The position numbers and the translations under genes were made by a program. The notes under the pieces are model-generated. The model saw nothing but the letters and a program-made list of their open reading frames with translations, did no database searches and had not been told where the DNA came from. Shown piece by piece: positions 52,283 through 63,734 of a stretch of DNA of 64,000 nt (the stretch's first letter is position 1; every line of letters begins with the position of its first letter). The stretch is from Tenrec ecaudatus. Its lineage: Eukaryota; Chordata; Mammalia; Afrosoricida; Tenrecidae. Location: contig NC_134541.1 in assembly GCF_050624435.1 (NCBI RefSeq), forward strand, positions 12,786,995-12,850,994. The letters are read 5' to 3'.

Positions 52283-52989
52283 CCCGTTGTGCTTTAACCG
52301 CTGTATTGGCAAGTTTGAGGGTTTTTTTAAGTAACGTGATGGCCGGAGCTGCTTCTCTTTGGTGAGGCAGGTAATGATAGCTAGCGCTGTTGATCTCGTA
52401 GCCCTTGGTCAGCCGGGGGCCAGGCATCCCCCACCCCACCCCTGTTCTAGAGTGCCGCGGAGCACCGTTCTGTCTTCCTCTAGACCTTCCGTCTAACCTC
52501 CAGTCAAGGGGAAAGTCCTTGAACTCCGGCCGGCTGAAGAACAAAGCGCCCCCGAAGGTGCAGACCGAGGGTCAAAGGGCGGCACACACCATTGGTTCGT
52601 TTCCTCGGGAGAGCAGCCTGGGTGTCGGAATGCCGGGGTGCTCCATGGTTTCCACATTCACTACTGCCAGAAGTTTGTCATTGTCCTTCTAACCTCTGTA
52701 TTGACAGAACGCACACACCATCCAGCTCCGCGGTGCTCATGTCTTCAGGAGCGGGGTGCTGTCTCCGTCATTTACCTTGACTCCAGTGGCCCCGGTTTTG
52801 GGTAGGCCTCCATGCCCTCTCAACATGGCCCCGTCCCTCGGAGCACGCCCGTCCCATTGGCACCATAGCGGGCTCGACAGTGCTTATTCCAGCCTGCCAC
52901 CGCCCGCCCTCCGAGCGACCCTGTTTCTTCCAGCATAAGGGCCTGGAGGGACCCAAACCTGGGGGCCGCCCAGCTTCTGACATTGTTCC
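52283..52989. other. Intergenic stretch, no gene seen
   Basis: No gene. The right part may be further decayed L1. Confidence 0.4.
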
Positions 52990-53570
52990 GAATGGAAAAT
53001 GCAAAGTAATCGCTCCTTGTTTGGGGTTTTCTTTCTGATTGCTGGTGAGTTAACACTTTCTTCATGAATATACGTGGTTTGCTCCTCTATAAGGGCTGCC
53101 CACACGGGCTGCCCTTTCCCCACTGGGCCGGCCGGCCGGGACCGCTCGCTCTTGTGCTGTTGCCGATTTGCAGGGGTTGCTGGTGTGGTCTAGACAGCCC
53201 CTGCCTTCTTTCTCTCTCCTCCACCAGCTGCCTCTGTCCATGGTATCTTTCTTTGGCCACGATGCCTTAATTTGGATTTGATTTTTCTTTAAATCTGGTT
53301 GCTTTTTATACACGTGTGCTTTTGAACTTTGCTGTAAGAAGTTCTTTCTCGCCTCTGGACACAAAGGCACTTTCTCACCTTAATTCTTCTGTGAAATTTT
53401 AGAGCTTTTCCCGTCACACTTACGTCTTTAACCCACCCGGGGGTCACCTTTGTGGTGCGAGGTAGGGGTCGGGGTGATGTGGAGCCATTGCCCCCTAAGC
53501 AATCCCTCCTTGCCCCAAATGGGTTCTGGCTTTGCCTTGATTGGATAGTAGTTCTTATGAAGCTGCAGAG
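52990..53570 (-). mobile_element. Old L1 LINE, ORF2 internal fragment
   Basis: GATTTTTCTTTAAATCTGG-type text, TGTAAGAAGTTCTTTCTCGC, CCACCCGGGGGTCACCTTTG, TGGTGCGAGGTAGGGGTCGG and CTTGCCCCAAATGGGTTCTG follow the complement of an L1 ORF2 segment. The left 200 bases are less certain. Confidence 0.65.
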
Positions 53571-54699
53571 CTGCTCCAACTCCGCTTTTCAAGCTCACTA
53601 ACCCATTTCTTTACATCAGCATCTCACGGTGTTTATTACAATGTCATGTGTTTCTCAAAGCTAATGAGAGAGCTGCCCTATTTAGCCTCCTTTTTCAAGA
53701 CTGTGGCTCAGGTCTTCCCATGGGGCATTCACCAAATCTTCCTGACAGCCCCATGCCCATGATGCAACCCTGACGCCCACAAGACAGAGAAGGAAACCGA
53801 AGCTACCAAGAGGGAGGTGACTTAAAAGTAACAGAGCTGCATGCAGCAGAGCGAGGACAAACCAGCTGTCTGACTCGGGCGCCAGCTAGCAGCCTCTACA
53901 GGCAAGGCAATGCAGGACTGGGGCACTGTGGAGGAGACAGCGCTCCAGTGCCCAGGGAACACAGAGACTCAGCAAAACTGGAAACACGGGGGCTCTGTCT
54001 TGCAGGAGCTGGAGACTGGGTCATTGATGAGCACGCAGCTCAAGGTGAAGGAGAGATGTTCTAGCTTCTCCTTTCCATCTACCCTCCAATCTCCCACCAA
54101 GGTCTCCCATTGGCTAATGGAAAGTCAGTTGATCTAGGAGCCCGGGGAACACAGCCTGCAAAAGTCAGCCCACCCTGTAATAGAGAGCAGAACAGACAAT
54201 GGATCTGAGTGCACAGACGGCCACCCCTCACCGACAGGGAGTTCTTGGCTCCCCTTCCCACCAGGCAGCTTCTTCTATGATTCACAGACTGGCTTTTCCA
54301 CCCAATGATTCCACTTTTTCCTTCTGTCCAACTGGCCCAAGATGGGAGCAACCTGCAGCTGCTGTTAGTCCTGTTTACTTGGCATCTGAACTTATCCATC
54401 ACTTGGATACTCAATCCCCTGTATTCAATTCCACCTGTTAGAAATGCCTAGGGTGGATGCCATTCTCCGGGATGAGACTTAGCTGATAAACAACTCTGCT
54501 GTAATTTATAGGCTGGCCATACAGGGTATACATGAAGTTCATGAATGGTATTAAAATGAATGAGAGAAGAGGGCAGGAATTAAATTAACTGGCTCGCTAA
54601 GACAGGGCCAATCAGGGTGCACAGTATGGGCCTAGTTCCCAGGTAAGCCTGCAGTAATTCCAAGCCCTCAGCATGCTTGGGCATTAAATAGGCCCCAGG
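53571..54699. other. Intergenic stretch, no gene seen
   Basis: A MIR-complement patch at 53785-53880 (GACAGAGAAGGAAACCGAAG, AAAAGTAACAGAGCTGCATG). The rest is unrecognised. Confidence 0.45.
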
Positions 54700-54859
54700 T
54701 CTAGGTGGAAGCCACGGTGCTTTAGTGGTTACATGTTGGGCTGCGCTTTGTGTTGTGAACTTGGTCTTCTGGCTTCCTCAGTTGTGAGAGAGTAGGTCAA
54801 ATACACTTGTTTGTTGAAGTCCTTCTGTTACAGTAGCACCAGGTCACTAAGACGCCAGG

Positions 54860-54945
54860 CAAGCTGGGCTGCTGTGTCACCGTAGGCCAGCGGGTGTCGG
54901 CAGAAAATGCCCGTGACCCCAATCAGGCAGCTAGCACACAGGACC
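54860..54945. repeat. ~80-bp segment repeated at 55660-55745
   Basis: AAGCTGGGCTGCTGTGTCAC, GTAGGCCAGCGGGTGTCGGC and CCCAATCAGGCAGCTAGC here match AAGCTGAGTTGCAGTGTCAC, GTGGGCCAGCAGGGGTCAGC and CGCAATCAGGCGTCTAGC 800 bases to the right, with about 80% identity by eye. Confidence 0.7.
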
Positions 54946-54982
54946 ACTGCCAGCGAGAAGGTCCCATCTCCTAGTGACAGTG

Positions 54983-55082
54983 TTAGGGTTTCAGAGACTG
55001 CAAATCTTTACGGAGCCGATAGCCTCCTCTTCCCCCTACGAAGTAGCTAGTGCCGTCCTTGCATTAGCAGCCAGCCCTTACC
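54983..55082 (-). mobile_element. AfroSINE 5' half
   Basis: TTCAGAGACTGCAAATCTTT, ACGGAGCCGATAGCCTCCTC and AGTAGCTAGTGCCGTCCTTG; CATTAGCAGCC at the end. Confidence 0.7.
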
Positions 55083-55261
55083 CGACAGCACCGCAAAGTT
55101 TCCTTGGTTTACTCACCTTTAAGGACTTTCCCAAAGTTTTGCTTCACCCACCAAACTCCAGCCGCATCCTGCATATGTGATCCCGGGTGGTGAAGGGAGC
55201 ATTTCTCTGGGAATGGGTTCCTAGAGCATTTTTCTGGGAACGGCAAAGAGCATCTTACACA

Positions 55262-55427
55262 TTTGTTGATAGGCGCTGTCAAGCTGATTCCGACTTGTGG
55301 CAAAACCCTGCCCGGTCCTGCGCCATCCTCACAGTCCTTACCATGTGTTGAGCCCATTGTTGCAGCCACGGTGCCAACCCTTCTCATCGAAGGCCGTCCT
55401 CCTTTTCACCGACTCTCTACTGCATCA
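55262..55427 (-). mobile_element. RTE-type LINE 3' end
   Basis: GGCGCTGTCAAGCTGATTCC, CCCGGTCCTGCGCCATCCTC, GCCCATTGTTGCAGCCACGG and TCATCGAAGGCCGTCCTCCT: complement of the last ~170 bases. Confidence 0.85.
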
Positions 55428-55622
55428 CGCAGCCCTAGGGGGCAGTGCTTACACAGAGGGCTGCTTAACCACAAGGTGCTCAGTTCAAAACCACTAGCTG
55501 TCCCAAGGGGAAAAGACAGAGCTTTCTACTCTCAGCAAGAGTTACAGTATCAGAAACCCACAGGGGCAATTCCATCCTGTCCTGTGAGCAGGCATCAAAT
55601 TGACCGCAGGGAGTTTGGTTTT
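55428..55622 (+). mobile_element. AfroSINE inserted in the RTE relic
   Basis: CAGCCCTAGGGGGCAGTGCT, GGCTGCTTAACCACAAGGTG, AGAGTTACAGTATCAGAAAC and CAGGCATCAAATTGACCGCA. RTE sequence lies on both sides in the other orientation. Confidence 0.88.
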
Positions 55623-55659
55623 GAGTTCTACTTCTTGTTGCAGAATAAGGAAACCACGG

Positions 55660-55745
55660 AGCAAGCTGAGTTGCAGTGTCACTGTGGGCCAGCAGGGGTC
55701 AGCAGAGAATGCCTTGAGACCGCAATCAGGCGTCTAGCTGGGCTC
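55660..55745. repeat. ~80-bp segment, second copy
   Basis: Partner of 54860-54945 in the same orientation. Origin not recognised. Confidence 0.7.
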
Positions 55746-55829
55746 TCTCCTGATAGTTCTGGAGCCAAAGTCTCCATCTCCTTGTATTATATAGACCATG
55801 TTACGTCTGCTCCTTCGTTCTTCTGCCAG

Positions 55830-55935
55830 TCACGGTATATTCAGTATTTTCTCCAACACCACAAATCAAAGGCATCGGTTTCTCTTCAGTCTTCTTTATT
55901 ATCAACCAGTTTTCTGTTCTTCCTTTTAATATTGC
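55830..55935 (-). mobile_element. RTE-type LINE fragment
   Basis: TATATTCAGTATTTTCTCCA, ACACCACAAATCAAAGGCAT and CTTCAGTCTTCTTTATTATC correspond to the complement of the ORF end. Confidence 0.65.
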
Positions 55936-56775
55936 TATTTTCATTTTAATAATTGTATTGGGAGCGCTTTACAGTGTAACATTCCTCAGTTCAATCACAT
56001 TGGGCAGTATTGTACAATTGCTACCACAGTCAGTTTCAAAACATTTTCTTTTGCCTTTAACTCCTTGGTATCAGCTCCCCTGAATCCCCTCCCTTCCCTC
56101 TCAACCCAGGAGCCCCCCCTTTTTTTTTTTTGCCTGCATCTCACACCATCCAATATATCCATTACGTACAATTATGTGCAATCTGTTGTTCGCTCCCCTC
56201 AAGTAGTGTTACACAGTCATCAGTGCTATCAGCTGCTCCCCCTTCGCACCCTGCCCTGCCCCCCACTTCCTGCACCCTCAGGGAACCATTACTCACCTTA
56301 CTGTTCCTGAAGGGTTATCTACCTTGGCTTTCATGTATCCAATGATCTTAATTATACAAATGAACATGCACAAGTCTAACATGATTAATGAGGTAAAACA
56401 AATAAAAACCATAACAATAAGGGGGGAATATTAAAGAACTAGAGGATAGTTATTAACTTCATCAGTGTTATATCACACCCTGAATTTATCATCCCTTCTG
56501 AGAAGGCCGCATTAACTTGCAGGTGAGTTTGGGGTCTCCACTACATCCCCACCCCTTCACATCTATTTGAACTTCTGATACCATTCCCATCCACACCTCA
56601 TGATCACACAGGCTGGTGTGCTTCTTCCATGTGGGCCTTGTTGCTTCCCTGCTAGATGGCTGCTTCTTTAACTACAAGTCTTTAAGACCCCCGACACTAT
56701 ATCTTTTAATAGCCAGGCACCATCCAGCTTTTGCGGGGTATCAGCCCCCTCTATCAAACTGGTCCCAGGAGTGAC
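55936..56775 (-). mobile_element. Afrotherian L1 3' UTR, long
   Basis: AATAATTGTATTGGGAGCGC, CAGTTTCAAAACATTTTCTT, AAAGAACTAGAGGATAGTTA, CTTCTTCCATGTGGGCCTTG, AAGTCTTTAAGACCCCCGAC and TAGCCAGGCACCATCCAGCT. This covers both the terminal part and the more internal GTCTTAAAGACT module of the 3' UTR. Confidence 0.82.
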
Positions 56776-56783
56776 TGTGTAAT

Positions 56784-57150
56784 TGAAGGGTAAAATTAAA
56801 GAGACATCAGACAAGTGCTCACCTCCGAGACTGCCATGACTTCAGGAGCCAGGTCTGTGCAGAGAGAATATTTTTCCAACCAAGGCTTATATAAACTCAG
56901 GGGGCATGCAAGCCCCCTAATTACAGGTACCCACATATGTACAGGAAGGGGTTACACATGTGACAGGGAGGCAGATGCATAACAAGATGGACAAACTTTA
57001 GAATCAAGATAGCAGCCTAACCTTGGTTTTCTGAGTTGGCTTGACCTTGGGTGTCTGTGAGCTCTCTTCCAGGGGAGCACCATTATCCTTATCAGAAAGG
57101 AGTGCGCCCTACTTACTGTAGGATAGACAACAGCATCTGGTTGCCTTAGA
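56784..57150 (-). mobile_element. Putative solo LTR
   Basis: On the minus strand: a TATA-like TTTATATAAGCCTTGG, then TCTCTCTGCACAGACC and AATTTTACCCTTCAATTACA near the presumed right end. Inserted at the end of an L1 3' UTR block. No clear target-site duplication was found, so the ends are estimates. Confidence 0.35.
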
Positions 57151-57151
57151 T

Positions 57152-57305
57152 CATTGGTTCTCAACCTTCTAATGCCATGACCCTTTAATACAGTTCCTCA
57201 TGTTGTGGTGACCCCCAACCATAAAATTATTTTCGTTGCTACTTCATCACTGGAATTTTGCTACTGTTTTGAATTGTCATGTGCAGGATGTATTTTCACA
57301 CAGCA
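57152..57305 (-). mobile_element. SPIN-like nonautonomous hAT transposon, one end
   Basis: CATTGGTTCTCAACCTTCTA (one terminal repeat), ATGACCCTTTAATACAGTTC, CTCATGTTGTGGTGACCCCC and ATTATTTTCGTTGCTACTTC. Complementary to the copy at 10.5 kb and including a middle part absent there. The far terminal repeat is missing or unrecognised. CCTTAGAT precedes it, echoing the target at 10.5 kb. Confidence 0.82.
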
Positions 57306-57524
57306 CGTTAGTGGAAGGGCCAGGATTAGGGCTGGATCCTTGGCTCTGGATATTTCTAAGGCACTTTGATCTTTCCATCTGGGTCCAATCACACTATTCT
57401 ATGTACACGGGTCTGGATCTAAAGGCTCCTTCCCTCATCAGTCACTCATCCAATCACTTGCCATTGGTGAGATGAAGTTTCAATACTGTAACAGAGGCTC
57501 AAGTAACGTCCCCTGTGCTTCCCA

Positions 57525-57745
57525 TGCAGAAAATTGGACAAGGAATAAGACAGACCACAGGAGAAGTGGTGCATTCGCGTTTTGGGGCTGGCCCAGAGGA
57601 AGCACCACGGTCCGCCAGAAGAACAGACAAATCTGTCCTGGAAGAAGTACAGCCAGACGGCTCCTTAGAAGCAAGGATAGCAAGTTATCCGGAGAGCCCC
57701 ATGTTCTCCCCAGGGACCCATCCCTGGAGAAAGCCATTGAGGTAG
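57525..57745 (+). mobile_element. RTE-type LINE fragment
   Basis: CAGACAAATCTGTCCTGGAA, GAAGTACAGCCAGACGGCTC, CTTAGAAGCAAGGATAGCAA, ATCCCTGGAGAAAGCCATTG. Confidence 0.82.
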
Positions 57746-57898
57746 TTACATCATCATTTGTCAGTTTGAGAAGATTAAGAGTGAAGGGGTGGAGTCTAGC
57801 CTGCCAATAATCAGGTCATAGCTAATGAGACTCTGTGTGGGCATGGCCTTCTCCTGAGGATTCTGGGAACTCCTGTCTTCCTCCTTGGAGGCGGGAGA

Positions 57899-57900
<2 letters not shown>

Positions 57901-57958
<58 letters not shown>
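57901..57958. repeat. (CT)29 microsatellite
   Basis: 29 perfect CT units. Confidence 0.97.
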
Positions 57959-57960
<2 letters not shown>

Positions 57961-58963
57961 TCACTCCCTGGGAGACATTGCAGCTGACAAGACACATGGA
58001 GCTCCGCTAGTGCCCTGAGCTGGAAAAGTCACGTGGAGACCCCTGCCAGTGCTGAGATGCCTCTACCACCACTGGATCCACAAGACTTCCCACCCACTGA
58101 CTTGTGATCTCCCTGCATTCCGTGTGTCGCTGTCCTGTCTGGCCCTCAGGATCTCCTTCTGTGGAGTGGAAACGGGAAAAGAGAATGTGTGTCCCCCCCT
58201 CCCCATACAGGAATCATGAAGCTCAGGACTCTGAACCTCTTTGAACCAGTTCAGGGTCATGGCCATTGCAGCCAAGTCAGAGCAGACCCACGTCTATAAA
58301 ATGTACTAACCACAAAGGGAGAAGTGTGGGCTGACGTCCTGGAAGGGGCTTGGGAGGAGTGTCAGGAGTCCTCTGTCGGCCGGGTCTGAGCCAGGGAGAC
58401 CTTGTGGAATAGGTGCAGCAGCTGCCAAGAAAGAAATGGAAGCTACTTTGCAAATCACCAGACCCAGAGACTGAGGCCCCACGGGCCAGGATGACTCAGC
58501 AGGGGCCCCACCCTGGATTCCTGTAGCAGGAATTCCAGGGCAACCTCCTGTTGGCAAAAGCCCAGAGGCGTGTGAGCACATAATCCCAAAGAGTCAATGG
58601 GCATGAGTCACAGGTGGTTCCGCTCCTGAGTCATAAAGCAGCAGCTGACCTGGAGGTTCCTGGAGTCTGCCCCGTGCCACCTCGGAGACCCCATTCTACA
58701 GAGGAGCCAATCAAGTCCACGAAGGAGCTGTGAGCACTGCACAGGGGGATACCGCTCCATTTATCCATGGCCCTTTAAGGGGCCAGAGGGGTGCTCCCAG
58801 TTTGGGGTGATGGTAAGAAGCAGGCGGAGTGGGTTTCTCCAGGTAGCTCAGGGAACATGGAACTGGAACTGCGAGGGCGGAACTGGAGATTGTCCACAGG
58901 CTCCAAGGCCGAGTGATTGATTTCTCGGCAGGGGGAAGCGTCTCTCCTCCATGTCATCTAGAT
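57959..58963. other. Intergenic stretch, no gene seen
   Basis: A weak MIR-complement patch near 58440-58500 (CAGACCCAGAGACTGAGGCC). Otherwise unrecognised unique DNA. Confidence 0.45.
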
Positions 58964-59159
58964 CCGTGTTTCTCAGGTGCTGCGCTGTTCAGATTTGGGG
59001 CTGCCCTGTGCCTTGTAAAAGGGTTAAGTGCACCCCTGGCCTGTACCCACTAGAGGCCAGTAACCCGGCCTGTTAGCTGTGACTCTAAAAAATCTCTCCA
59101 GATATTGTCCAGTGCTCCCGGAGAGCGAGCTGCTCCCCAGGGGAGAAGCACCGCTCTGG
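58964..59159 (-). mobile_element. MER5A-type hAT DNA transposon
   Basis: GTGTTTCTCAGG, GGGGCTGCCCTGTGCCTTGT, CCCTGGCCTGTACCCACTAG, AGAGGCCAGTAACCCGGCCT, CTCTCCAGATATTGTCC and AGAAGCACCGCTCTG follow the MER5A complement in order. Confidence 0.82.
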
Positions 59160-60114
59160 ATGAACGCAGCCATGGACAGAATCTCCCATCGAAGCCCAGA
59201 TGGTGGGTGTGAATGATTTTTTAGGAAACATTTTCTGTTTGTGGAGAATGTTTACGTGGCCGATCTGGTTCTCATGTCACAAGCTCTGAACAGATATTCC
59301 TCGGGAGAAAGCTAAGGCTGTCAGCTTGTGTAAAGACTGCACCTCACCCCCCACCCCACCCCCATAGGAATGGAAGAAAAAGCTTTCCAGAAATTCAAGC
59401 AAGACCAGGCGATGGGGCCATCGACATGGTGGAGGACACGCTGATCGTGCTGTTGGTGAGCATGATGAGTGACAGCGGGCAGGGATGCTAACCAATGAGG
59501 GTCAGGGCACCTAGGGAGCTTACGGGCCCGATTTTAGGTTTCTAGGGAGACACTAGGAATTCTTTTCTACCCAACCCTCATGAGCCACACCATGGACTGA
59601 GCACAATGAGGATCAGAGAAGCTGACCTGGCAGGCAGCATGGTGTAAGACAGGGGCTACACCAGAAGGACTTAGCATAGAGGCACCGCTGAATGAACTGA
59701 ACCTCACCTTGAAGCTGCCTGCACCTGTGAACTGAGGGCTGGGGTACTTGGATGGGAAAGCAGAGTGGCCATCCCAGGAATGTGGAAGTGGCGGTCATTG
59801 GGCCTTGGGCGGAACCCCCAGCTCAGTGGTGTCCAATGAAAAGAGACCCAGGATCACCATATAGGTTGGGATCCATTGAGCAGGGGTCTGCACCTGGAAG
59901 AATTAATCCAGGAAATTCCCCCCTAACATCAGTCCCCAAACTTAGGGTCAACGTAGGGTCCCCAGTTGAATGAGAGGTCAAATGGTATAGGACCAAAGCT
60001 CGTTTGCGGCTCAAGGTGGCGCTGTGCTTGCATAGACTCCTCATACTGGCAGTGTCTGGAGTGCTGAGTCACTGAGATAATGGATGATGGTAATAGTGTA
60101 ATCAACTTATACTC
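59160..60114. other. Intergenic stretch with an AfroSINE remnant
   Basis: 59297-59342 resembles the AfroSINE middle (TCGGGAGAAAGCTAAGGCTG, TTGTGTAAAGACTGCACC). The rest is unrecognised. Confidence 0.4.
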
Positions 60115-60177
60115 AGGGCGGTGATTGACAATGCTGTACTTCTTTGTTTATAAGGGATTTTGCTTTCCTGCTTATAG

Positions 60178-60314
<137 letters not shown>

Positions 60315-61032
60315 CTGTTTGGTTTCTGGTCGGCTTATGGCTGCTATTAATGCAGTTGGTCTTACAGGGTTTTGATTTTGTCAAATTACGACCGCCGAAG
60401 TATACCTGAGACATGCAAACCCCAAGGACAAGCAGATGGAGTCTGGGCTCCGACTTAACTCTAGCCCAATTCAAGAACAGTTAGTTCTGATAATATGACC
60501 CTGCTTGATACTCGCCTTCATGAACATAAGGGTGCTACAGCAAAGTGTGGTGAAGAAAGCAGACGGTGCCCGGCTATCAATCAGATTAGTGTCTGGGGTC
60601 TTAAAGGTTTGTAGTCAAACAAGTAGCCATCTTAGTGAGGAGTCAACTAAGTCCACATGGAAGAAGCACAGCTGGTGTGATCCAAAAATAACAATCACAA
60701 AATTCGAACATGGCGAAGGGAAAAGTATCAGAGCAAAAATTATAAACACCCAATTTGTGGAAGGCTGGGCAGAACAGTGGGAGCCCAGAGCTCATCTGCA
60801 GAGTATCAGGTCAGACTGATCCAGCTGCTGGAAGATCCCCTCTAGCCACAAACAAGAGTCTCAAACAGCCTTACTATTAGGTAGAGACCATTGAAATCTT
60901 GATTATGCTGGATTGGACTTCATACTTGGCCAGTTGACCTCCCTATAGGCCAGACCTGAATTTGTTCAAGTATCTCTGACTTGTTCCATGACAGAAATTT
61001 CTTCCTTGGCTTCTTTGAATGTTGATGGGAGT

Positions 61033-61640
61033 TGTGATAGGTAGGTTTATTGTGACAACCTGGCCAATAGGAATATGTGGGATTAACCAGGTCGAAGTTT
61101 ATTGGAGGGCAAAGAAATAAATGGCTCTGCAAGGCCCGCCCCACTCTCTCTTGATCTCTGGTGATTGGAGCGTGCTGGAACGCCTGTGCTGCTGCTGTAC
61201 CTAGTTCTCTGCCTCAACCTTTGAGCCACACTAGCTGTGGCCCACGCCAACCCATGGATGCTGTTGCTAGAGTTAGGGCTCCTTTAAAACCTGCTTCACC
61301 ACAGTGCTGGTGCTTACATTGCTTGAACTTGAGGCTAATGGAGTCCATCACTTTGCATTGCTTGCGTTTCAATATCCCATCTGGGCCTGCTTCACTAAGC
61401 TCCTGAGCTAGTGACTGTTGGTGACCCACCTGACTCTGCTTGCCTTGGCCCAGGGAGAACTCTGCTGTCTGTTTCCTTGACCTTGGACCCGACAGCCCAT
61501 GTGAGTTGGAGGACTTGCAGTATATTAACTGTTCCGTGGAAGTGAGTTGAACTGAGCCTCTGTGCTGCTGTGTGGACTAATTAGCTGTTACAGTCCTTCT
61601 CGCTGTGCACACATATTTATATAGAACCCGGCCTAACACA
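61033..61640 (+). mobile_element. Solo LTR, 608 bp, with 5-bp target-site duplication
   Basis: Begins TGTGATAGGTAGG and ends GGCCTAACACA, giving near-perfect 9-bp terminal inverted repeats with TG...CA ends. GGAGT at 61028-61032 and 61641-61645 duplicates the target. Removing it restores a continuous L1 3' UTR. No internal viral genes remain. The TTTATATA near the right end is at 61615-61623. Orientation is uncertain. Confidence 0.8.
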
Positions 61641-62171
61641 GGAGTCTTTTCTTTCTTACTCGTGATTTGTATTTTTGTCTTCATATTATTATTTTATCCT
61701 TACCACCTTATTGCAATTTTGTTTTTATTGTTTCTGTGGGGTTCCCAGTTTGTGACCCACAGGAGGAGTGGATGCATAGTGATAATAACTGACACAAGGG
61801 TTGATAGGGGACCTAGGGGTTGGAGGTAGATGCTAGGGAGGACAGGGGATTTCAGGAATAATGGAGGGGGAGGGGGAGAGAGTACTAGAACTGATTCTGA
61901 TTGCACAACTTGTTTTAAAGGCGATTTCACCGTGGTGGGGTGAATGTTCTAAAATTGATGTGGTAATGATTGCACAACTCTCCTTAATGTGATTGAAGCA
62001 TTGAATGATTGAATTGGGTGATATGTAAATTATGTGCCAATAAAACTGTTGGCAGAAAATACAAAGGATGTTACTTTGTGGAGTAAGACGTACTTGGCCC
62101 ACGGGCAGGCACTGTGACCAGCGTTACTAATAGAAGACAACTGAACTTGGGGGGTGGGGGGGAGGGGAGAC

Positions 62172-62258
62172 TGCCCTCAGGAACCCGACGGAGCAGTCTG
62201 GCTCTTGGCAGTGGTCACTGTGAGTCAGTACCTGCTTGATGGCAGTGGGTTAGAGTAG
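62172..62258 (+). mobile_element. AfroSINE 3' fragment
   Basis: AGGAACCCGACGGAGCAGTC, GGTCACTGTGAGTCAGTACC, TGCTTGATGGCAGTGGGTTA. Confidence 0.8.
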
Positions 62259-62274
62259 GCGTCCTCAAACTACT

Positions 62275-62480
62275 GCCCTAACTACTCACTGCCATAGAGT
62301 CAATTCCGACTCATACCAGCCATGCAGGATAGGGTAGAACTGCCCCTGTGGGTTTTTTGGGCCTGTAACTCTTCACAGGAATAGAAAGCTTTTTCTTTCT
62401 CCCTCGGCGCTGGCTGGTGGTTTGGAGCTGCTGATCTCACGGTTAGAAACCCAACAAGTTAGTTACACCTCCAGGGATCC
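62275..62480 (-). mobile_element. AfroSINE, near full length
   Basis: CTCACTGCCATAGAGTCAAT, CCGACTCATACCAGCCATGC, GGTAGAACTGCCCCTGTGGG and GGCTGGTGGTTTGGAGCTGC. Tail to tail with the preceding fragment. Confidence 0.92.
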
Positions 62481-62764
62481 TTTCTATACAGCTAAGGTAA
62501 AGCATAAAAGAGCAGAGTAGCTCGTGTATTTTTCTGTAAAGGAGAGAGACACACAATCATTTGGGGCTGTACTTTCCATTAAAAAAAAACACTGAGGGGA
62601 CACAAGAAACTCATGACTGATGAGCTGGAGTCCCCTGAAGCACCATGATGGAAGGGGTGGAGGGAGCCAGGTCTGGGAGCAAAACCTGTCAACATGCACC
62701 TTTTACATCACTTTGATTTTCAAAGCATGTGGATGTTTTCTATACTGGAAAATGATTCATAAAT
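62481..62764. other. Intergenic stretch, nothing recognised
   Basis: AT-balanced DNA with an A run at 62581-62589. No family match. Confidence 0.4.
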
Positions 62765-63000
62765 GCCTTTTAAGGCCCTATCCCACCTGTCCCTACCTCC
62801 TTTTTCTCAGCCTTTTTTTCTTCCCCACTGCCATGCTCTACTCCGTCCGGGCACACTGGCCTCTCTCCTATTTCTGCAGCAGGGTAAAGGTGTTCTGGCC
62901 TCAGGACTCCAGCACATGCTACTCCCTCTCCTCAGAAGTTTCTTCCCAGGTTATTGTACCTTCACTTCCTTTAGCTCTTGGCTCCAATATCCACGACCTG
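62765..63000 (+). mobile_element. L2 LINE fragment
   Basis: CCCTATCCCACCTGTCCCTA, CTCCGTCCGGGCACACTGGC, TTCTGGCCTCAGGACTCCAG and AAGTTTCTTCCCAGGTTATT follow L2 order. Confidence 0.7.
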
Positions 63001-63734
63001 AGCCTTTCCCATGGCAGAGAGCAGGCCGCTGCCATCTCCCCCACCAGGCCTCTAAAACAGTGTCTGGGCCTGCAGTTATAAATTAGCAGGCAGTGAGTGG
63101 AAGAACACATGAATCTTTCAGGCAGTCTGTCTGTCCAGCATGCATCCTGGGCTGGCCACAGAGGGGGGTCTCTCGTCCCTTTGGGGCTTGAGGACACAAA
63201 CAGAAGTGCAGAGAGTATTCCCTTAGTATCTGAGATCCACCACCCAACAAGGCTTAAGCTCTTGGGTAGAAATCCTAACCGCATTCTTAATGAAGGACAC
63301 AAAGTCAGCCAGTTCCAACCCCCTAACCCCCTTAATCCAAGGGCCTTTTTCTTTCCTGGAAAATGTTATGGAGAAGAGGCAGAAGAGGAGCATAGGCCCA
63401 GCTAGGGACATGGCCACCCAGGACTGGGAACACTTAGGAAACAGGCTGTGTGATGATTGGCTTGACCTAGCAGCAGAACCCAGAGCCTAAAACCATGGAG
63501 TCAAAGGATAGAGTCCTAGATGGAGTCTCACCTCCCTACACCCCCAGGCTCCTCTCTGTTCTCTCCCGGCTTGCCAGTGTGATGCACTGTATGGAATTTA
63601 CCGAACAATCATGGTGTCCTTGTAGTCAGCCAGAGGTAAGACCCCTGCCCTTTCCTTGACCTGCCAACTGTTAGAGGCGTTTGCCTAAGCCTTTACTCCT
63701 TATTCTTCCTCCTCTCTTCGCATTCAAAAGTAGG
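63001..63734. other. Intergenic stretch, no gene seen
   Basis: Unique-looking DNA; no gene or repeat recognised. Confidence 0.45.

Noticed and set aside
55263..55949. 228-codon plus-strand open frame
   Set aside because: It is assembled from an antisense RTE end, an AfroSINE and L1 sequence, so it has no coding meaning.
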